From: Lophium mytilinum
Lineage: Eukaryota > Ascomycota > Dothideomycetes > Mytilinidiales > Mytilinidiaceae
Reading direction: 5' to 3'
Length of the DNA: 64,000 nt
Assembly: GCA_010093605.1 (NCBI GenBank)
Contig: MU004187.1
Coordinates: 935,383-999,382 of the forward strand
Shown piece by piece: positions 57,439 through 64,000 of this stretch. The notes below the pieces were generated by a model. That model saw only the letters and a program-made list of their open reading frames with translations. It ran no database searches and was not told the DNA's origin. Positions within the stretch are counted from its first letter, which is position 1, and each line of letters starts with the position of its first letter. The translations under genes were made by a program, and so were the position numbers.

Positions 57439-59700
57439 ATGGCATTTTAGAGGGATGGAGCGGCATTGTTACTCGTTGATGGGTTGATTGTTATGGAGTT
57501 TTGCTGTACAGCGTTTTGATAGATGCATTTTATGATAATGAAGCCCATGTGGCGAGAGGTTCTGATGCCAATACGAAGATGCTGCCGTGCCCCCTGTCGT
57601 GGAATTCTCCGGGTGTTTGCAATTGGTGCAAGGGGAATAGGTCGCTGGGTGATCGATGCTCGTGGGCCTCGTATCGCGAACGTCAGACCTGCATCTCATC
57701 ATCGATTCTGCGCCTGGAAGTCCTGCGGTGATGGTCGGATTCATCAGGCAAACTTCTAAAAGCACCCAATTCCCCCAGCCTATGCTGCATATCGGAGATT
57801 CTAGCCAACAATGCAAGACACTCTTCCCTTCGCATGCCATACTGCTCCTTGACCGCACTTCAGGACTCTAGCCCCTAATATATCGTACTGTTTAAGGAGT
57901 TTCAGTTCTCATATCTCTGAGTTCCTTATGGGAGCTTAAATTTCGGTCATCGGGACCTCTATTAACCTCCCATTCCCAACGTCGGGTGGAAACCGATGGT
58001 TTCTGAGAGACACGTTTTGAAGCCGATTTCATCAGGGCAATTCCTCCCCTCAGCACGTCCCCATGTTGGTTGATAGTTAGATAAAACGAGGCCATCGCCT
58101 TTAGAGTCGTGAAGATTTTTGCTCCCACACCCTACAACGCTGGTGGGCTTCCTGGCGGTGTTGGTGAGCCACGCCGAGGGTACCCAGGTACCCAGAACGC
58201 AGATTCAACTCCACATCAGAGTGAATATGCTTGGAGAATTGTTTCCAGAGAAGGTAGATCGTCAGTTTGGTTTTGTAGTTGAGATGAAGTCCATGGGCTC
58301 GCCTTCTCATTGGGTGGAAGGGGCGGGTTTGCGTCGCTTCCTTTCCTTCAGATCATCATTTCCATCACACCGTCATCTAGAATGCTTCTTCTAGGACTCT
58401 GTCCACTCAAGAAGACCTCAGCTTGATATGCTGACCAAGTCCCACGATGATCCGATCCCTGCTGCCCCTTTTCCCACGGCTGTCGCTCGAGGCTGATGTC
58501 AACACCTCCGCCAAGCCCGCACCTCCTCGAAGCCTCCACCTCCACCATCATCGAAGCCCATCTCGATCTGAACACCTTGACCTCTAGGAGGCCTTCTACC
58601 GAATATAACGGATGATTTGACTTGCTGCACGGCGTGAGGCGGCATCAACACGAAGAGAGCCCGCCTCAGCATACTTGACGCGTCTCCTCATCTTCCCTAC
58701 GTCAACACCACATCTCTCCGGACCTCCTCCAGCATCCACATTATACTCGTTGAACCTCAGGAGTCACCTCTGATACACCGAAGAATGTGCAGATACCAAG
58801 CCGCCTTAGAGTTTTCGCAAACCCCATCAATAGTCGACTCTGCTCTTCCCTCGAGGGCCCTTGAGGGCTTCGAAACCAGCACTACTTCGCCGTCCATCTC
58901 ATACGGAGCCATTGATATGCATATGAGGGCGATTTGGCATGCCAGACCAGTTCCTGCGACTTCGGCATGGACCGGTTGCACAATGGTAGCACGAATACAC
59001 AGACGCACACCGCTCCCCGACAACCGCTTCTTACCTCGCTCGCGTGATCGTCGAACAAACACAGATGGAGCCCTTGGTCTTCTCAGCAGGTCTAACTCGC
59101 AAAGACCTCCAGCTTCTCCCGGTTTAGGATCGAAAGCCGGATTCTCGACTTGTGGCAATGGGGCACCTGCAGCCCCAAGTCGCTCCTACGGCGACCCACA
59201 ACTCGATCAGCGGCGTCGTTAATTCGACGGCCCCCTCATCCAAGAAACGACATCGATCCGTAAGAGCCCTTTAGCCGATGGTACCACTGGCCGATTCACT
59301 ACCCCGGGACGGTGATATTGGTGGCAATGCAGCACTACGCAAGGGGCCACCAGCCACAGGCAGCCTGCATCCTGTTGTGGCATGTATCTTTACGGGTTTC
59401 TTGAGACAACGGTTTCTTCTTCTGGCAATGCAACGCATAGTCTGTCGACAACTTCGTCCTCATAGGCAAGCTGGTCGGCTGTTTTCTGGCAGCAAGCCTC
59501 GGGAAAGTCTCCTTGTGAAGGAAAACACACCAGCTAGCCAAAATCGACAACCGTCTTGCTGAAGCATATTCCAAGAAAATATTGGACGCTGCCCGATATC
59601 CAGCTGTGAACTCCCAAGGAGCCCATGAGATAGGAATACGCTCCAGCCAAAGCATTTGTTGACTGGCCATAGTACCCTTCAAGCCCCAGCTGCGTGCCTT
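57439..59700. other. Region with no supported gene
   Basis: 3' flank of proline dehydrogenase, then short frames on both strands. The frame 58785-59222 (145 codons) has unremarkable Ser/Arg/Pro content and no recognisable motif. Confidence 0.45.
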
Positions 59701-59708
59701 GGGGACGA

Positions 59709-59770
59709 ACGTCCATGCGTCGAAGCAAATTCTCAAGGCACGTCCATGCGTCGAAGCAAATTCTCAAGGC
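59709..59770 (+). repeat. 31-bp perfect tandem duplication
   Basis: ACGTCCATGCGTCGAAGCAA... is present at 59709 and 59740. The 3' part plus the following GGGTACTGTCC(A/T)CCCAA block recurs in diverged form near 59990-60060, about 240 bases on. Confidence 0.85.
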
Positions 59771-60267
59771 TTCATCGAGGGTACTGTCCACCCAAACACC
59801 CGCTTCCCCCCAATCCAAACCGAGACTATCGGCAGTAACCACCGCAGGAACTCCTGACTGGTATCTCATATACAACACAACCGCCTGGCCATAAATATAG
59901 CCCGATATGCTAGCCAGGCAGGATCTTGTCCTGCCCAACCGCTTCCGCTTGATAATTTTAGGGCCTCCGTCTCCGGGTCGAAGACCTCTGCGTCGAACCA
60001 ACTTCTCAATCCTCTATCCAGGGTACTGTCCTCCCAACCACCCCTTCCCCTCAATTCAAACTGATACGATCAGCTGACTATACTAAACATGACGCGACTC
60101 CGAGGCCACAGCCACACTCCGGTGCGAAGGCCAGGCAGGATGCTAATCCTGCCCGACCTGCGTCCACTCGGAAACAAAAATATCGTTCAATACATCGACA
60201 ATGCAGGACATCACTCTGCCGATCGACATCCACTCAAACGTTCCGGGAACACACAACTACCCTTCGA

Positions 60268-60800
60268 TACGCAAGCATCGTAAATCCACTCCGCCCGACG
60301 GCGATTACTCGACGATCCTGGAGACAAACATTACCCTCCTATTATGGCCAGACTGGGGAGCACCCAGCCCGATCGCATCCGCTCGACGCCCATCAAGATG
60401 CATAAAGGTCCTTCCGATATACTGGCCAGACAGGATGTTATCCCGCCCAACCGCGTCTACTCGACGACCCTTGAGACACATTAAGGCCCTTCTATATACT
60501 CGCCAGACAGAAAAGGGTCCCGCCCAACCGCGTCCACTCGAGGATCCTGGAGACACATTAAGGCCCTTCTATATACTGGCCAGACAGAAAAGGGTCCCGC
60601 CCAACCGCGTCCACTCGAGGATCCTGGAGACACATAAAGGCCCCTCCGTATATTGGCCAGACAGGATATAATCCTGCCCAACCGCGTCAACTCGACGACC
60701 TTGAGACACATAAAGGCTCTTTGTGTATACTGGCCAGACTGGATGTGATTCCCGCCCGACCGAGTCCGCTCAACGATCTGGAAAACAAATGGTCAATTCA
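60268..60800 (+). repeat. 77-bp minisatellite, about seven units
   Basis: TGGCCAGAC-type landmarks fall at 60345, 60423, 60500, 60577, 60654 and 60731, a regular 77-78-bp period, with one more diverged unit before. Each unit includes CCGCCCAACCGCGTC(C/T)ACTCGA and a (G)AGACACATtAAGGCCCTTC block. The units at 60500 and 60577 are nearly identical. 77 is not a multiple of three, so the open frame through it is incidental. Confidence 0.9.
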
Positions 60801-60925
60801 CTGCTGTCGTGTTAGTACAAGATCTCAATTCACTGCTATTGTGTTAGTGCCTTGGCGCTAAATACTGTTCCGTTAGACACAAGGAGGTCCCGCCTTTGCT
60901 GCGCAGAGCCTCAATTAAAACATTC

Positions 60926-61175
60926 CCTGGACTCCGGCACCCTGATTCGCCCCAAGAAGCGTCCGCTCGAAGTCCAGCCCACATCCCTGGATCGCTCGTG
61001 ACACGTCCCGCGATCACTTCAGGCCCAGGGAAGGGGTTCCCTTCAAGAAGGTATGCCAATGGACAGATCGGATACTTGAAGAATTCTTAGACTCCGGCAA
61101 CAGGATTCGCCCCAAGGCACGCCCTCTGGGAGTCCAGTCCCAGGTTGGGACTCCCTCTGAGTAGCTATACCATGG
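60926..61175 (+). repeat. Two diverged units of about 163 bp
   Basis: GACTCCGGCA..(A/C)TGATTCGCCCCAAG-like starts at about 60928 and 61091. Each ends in a GCCAATGGAC or ACCATGGAC block. Confidence 0.7.
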
Positions 61176-61309
61176 ACAAATCAACTATAAACGTTGGAAC
61201 TATTGGACCGGAAAGGGAAATTGGGCCGAAGACGACAACGATAGAAACTCTTAAACCTACCTGAATGGAGCCAGCGGCAACCATCCTACTGAGAAAGAAG
61301 ACTTTGGGT

Positions 61310-62820
61310 TACTTACTTAGGTTCCCAAGCCCGAGATACGACACCGACAGGAGCTTAAAATATGCTTTGGGAATACGATTGGCAAAATCCCGTGGACAAA
61401 GGAGACTCGAGGGGCACTTTGAGTGGGTTCCCAAGCCCGAGACGGCATAGCCAGACGAACTTGAAACCCGCTACGGGAGGGCGCCATTGGCAATACCCCT
61501 TCGAGACTGAGGGTCACTTCGACTGGGTTCCCAAGCCCAAGGAATTTACCGTATCCGGGGCTGCGGCCGGACCGAGAAACAGATGGCGAAATATTTGAGG
61601 ATGGGCACACCTACCGTTCCGAGGAGAGGACTATCAGCCGCATTCCTACTAACGGAAGAGATTTAGGGTCACTTTAATTGGGTTCCCAAGCCCGCGAATA
61701 GTAGACTTCTAGCCTCAATGCGTAGGACGTTATGGAAAAATCACTTCTAGTTCTTGGAGACATAGCTGGAAAAGACGACCATTCCCAATTGCATATCGAA
61801 GACAACGGACTCACCTTTTTTGACTCGACCATTATGCGATGCGAGCGATACCGGAGAAAGCTTACGTAACGGGCTTCGATAAGATGACCTGCCTGAACGG
61901 ACTGACGCAGAAACAACGACTCGCTGATGCAAATATGCACTCGAGAAGCGATCTTTGAGATTACCTGCCGAGGGCAACATGGAAATATGTTGACGAATCC
62001 GATAGAATGACTCATTTTTATGGGAGACTTCGACACAAGAGATGAACGGGGCACTTTCGAATGGGTTCCCAAGCCCGTAAGATCACCACGCCTGCGGAGT
62101 ACCTTGGCAAGACTTGAGTATGCAGCGCTGTTGAATATTGAAAATGACTGCAAGAGCTAAGATGGCCCTGGAATTTGAGTACATGGAGACATAGAGCCTA
62201 CCTTGGAAGTTTCGAAGAGTTGAGAAGCGCAAAATCTCGGCGGACTCGATAAGAAACCGTGGGAAGAGTCCGTTGGAGACGGCTGATGGGGTTTAGACGG
62301 CTAGAAGACGTCTGACTTTTGGACTGTGCCGGGAACAAGCTTGACAACTTGGAGGACTTGGCTAGGAGACATGTGCCTGAGAGCACTTCGCCCCCATCAA
62401 TGGCTTGCGGACTCGAGACATTTGACAAGAAGACACCTCCTAGACGGGACCTTAACCGAAAATAACGGCCTGTCAACTCGAAAGGTCGAGTTCAACAAGA
62501 CATCTACAGCGATACGCGCAATGAAACCAATACAAAGGAATCCAGACGAGAATCAATACCTGAGACGGTTCTTCTTGAAGAAAACAATCGAATTGACCGA
62601 AGATTGGGGTCCTTCGGACGGGTTCCCAAGCCCGCGTTCTCCGGTTAGTTGACTGGCCAGAAGCATATGCTTGATTAAAGAAACAGAGGGGTCGCTTCGA
62701 ACGGGTTCCTAAGCCCATATTCATTAAGGATGGCCCAGCATACGATACCAGTACCAAGAGAGAGAAGAGACGGCCCACCAGATCCTGAGGATACTTCGGA
62801 TGGGTTCTCAAGTCCGTGAT
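61310..62820 (+). repeat. Eight dispersed copies of a GGGTTCCCAAGCCC-centred unit
   Basis: The 14-mer (or a one- to two-mismatch version) lies at 61320 (one base short), 61425, 61525, 61680, 62063, 62620, 62703 and 62802. Upstream of it a conserved half, roughly GGGGTCACTTCGAAT, recurs in nearly all copies. The sequence between copies is unrelated or strongly diverged. All copies are in the same orientation. Confidence 0.85.
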
Positions 62821-62985
62821 GCTGAGGATTGCGACAATCGTGTACGAGGAGAAACCACCTACCGGATACGTACCTTGCTATATGGTATTTCGCCTCGAAG
62901 AAGCTGCCTCGTTTTCGAAGTTCAATCGACGTTGATAAGGAAAGGAGAGAAGGTGATTGACTTGCGTTTCGTGTGACTAGGGAAA

Positions 62986-63243
62986 ATGTACCTGGTTGAC
63001 GAAGGGATTGAGAAAGAGATGGAACTCATTCAGATTGTCAGGATGAAGCGCGAGTGCCCGAATCACAGGGTGGATGATCAAGAAAGAGGTTCGGTCTTTA
63101 CGAAAAGTCACAAAAGACTTCAGTCGAAGACCATATCCAACAGACCAGGCCGAAGAAAGCTAATTGATGATGAGGAAATGGATGGGATGAAAATAAACGA
63201 AATGGTGTGGGACGATGAAATGACCTTCCACGCTGAATTATGA
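62986..63243 (+). CDS. Doubtful 85-residue frame
   Basis: ATG frame with charged, Lys/Glu/Asp-rich content (IEKEMELIQIVRMKRE). The composition follows the purine-rich strand, so it is probably not a gene. No family is recognised. Confidence 0.2.
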   Translation: MYLVDEGIEKEMELIQIVRMKRECPNHRVDDQERGSVFTKSHKRLQSKTISNRPGRRKLIDDEEMDGMKINEMVWDDEMTFHAEL

Positions 63244-63570
63244 TATTGAAATGGATGGGATTGAAAAGAGATGAGAATAAGAGAATATTAGATTCAGAGG
63301 AGATGGGACCGAGAAGAAATGGAGTCTAAGAGAGACTGCAAATGTGCAAATTTCATGTCGAGAGAAAAAGGAGTTGAGAAGAGATGAACCTGGGACGAGA
63401 AAGAGTTGAGAAGGGAGGTGACGGAGAAGAGAGGTGAAAGAGAGGTGACGGAGGAGAGAAGTGACGGAGGAGAGAAGTGACGGTGGAGAGAGGTGACGGT
63501 GGAGAGAGGTGACGGAGAAGAGATGTGCCGGGAAAGAGATGGAATCGAGAAGAGATGGCAAGGCCGAAAA
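63240..63570 (+). repeat. Purine-rich tract with 16-bp tandem array
   Basis: The plus strand is almost all A and G from about 63240 to 63560. Within it GTGACGGaGGAGAGAA repeats with a 16-bp period at 63445, 63461, 63477, 63493 and 63509, and a related copy lies at 63418. Confidence 0.85.
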
Positions 63571-64000
63571 TCGAGGGAAGTTGAAACTTGCGATACCAGA
63601 GAAGCGAAAGCGACAACTCCTGAAACTCAAGGTCAATGATGAGTGGCTTCCAGGAAAGGTCCGAGACTAGGGCACGACACGCTGCCCGAGATTGCAAGTC
63701 TGAGATGAGAGAGGAGAGAAAAAAGAAAGAAGAACAAGATCCACTAACCTGGGACATCCCTTTGACCTACTGTGGGACATCCACCTACCTGAGTAGAATT
63801 CGCTGGTATGCTCATGATATCGAGGAAGATCGAGCTCATCGCCTGTAATTGAGTATTGGCAGACATCTCTTTATCTCGCAAAACCTCCTATGATTCCTGA
63901 GTATCCGTAAGCTTGGATCGACCGGTCAAGTGTGGCATTACATACTCCACCAGGCTTTCGGCCGCTCCTCCTTTCCGGTCCAGCCATGTGATCCGAATGG

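Noticed and set aside
60268-60800. CRISPR-like regular spacing
   Set aside because: The whole 77-bp unit repeats with no variable spacers, and the genome is eukaryotic. It is a minisatellite.

Overview
The window looks like nuclear DNA of a filamentous ascomycete (Pezizomycotina, probably a Dothideomycete). The protein-coding genes carry many short introns of about 46-116 bp with GTRNGT donors, CTAAC/CTGAC-type branch sites and YAG acceptors. Genes lie on both strands without operons. The left end shows the CpA-to-TpA decay of repeat-induced point mutation (RIP). I give no species.

Layout. 1-5690 is an AT-rich, RIP-saturated transposon block. A relic of a chromodomain-type Ty3/Gypsy integrase lies on the minus strand at its right edge. 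5.8-7.6 kb holds a secreted FAD polyamine oxidase that appears broken by two in-frame TAA codons. 7.9-26.3 kb is the gene-dense part: a coiled-coil/zinc-cluster protein, an NCS1 purine-cytosine permease, a DUF3431 protein, a Ser/Thr-rich single-pass membrane protein, a conserved hypothetical, a DHA1-type MFS exporter, a GNAT acetyltransferase, ribosomal protein S19e, the ERD2 retention receptor and an F-box protein. A 338-bp Tc1/mariner-type MITE sits at 27.2 kb, at the far end of a 3-kb gene-free leader in front of a Myb/SANT-like regulator (30.7-32.0 kb). A mitochondrial-type NAD malic enzyme (34.8-37.0 kb) and a CrtC/AttH-like lipocalin-fold protein (37.9-39.0 kb) follow.

From about 40 kb the character changes. 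Only a few plausible genes remain: a small acidic Cys-containing protein at 46.8 kb, a small coiled-coil protein at 54.7 kb and proline dehydrogenase at 56-57.4 kb. The rest is diverged tandem repeats of several families. These include a 277-bp duplication grading into a roughly 110-150-bp satellite (44.8-46.6 kb), a 265-bp duplication (51.7-52.25 kb), a 77-bp minisatellite (60.27-60.8 kb), eight copies of a GGGTTCCCAAGCCC-centred repeat (61.3-62.8 kb) and a purine-rich 16-bp array (63.4 kb). This resembles a gene-poor accessory or subtelomeric compartment.

The genes do not form a pathway or an obvious biosynthetic cluster. Proline dehydrogenase and malic enzyme are both mitochondrial carbon and nitrogen catabolism enzymes, but they lie 19 kb apart. 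I found no convincing new multi-gene system. The most unusual items are the RIP-adjacent pseudogene, a 5-nt microexon in the S19e gene, the zinc-cluster/CCCH protein and the satellite families. All exon boundaries were worked out by eye from splice signals and frame.
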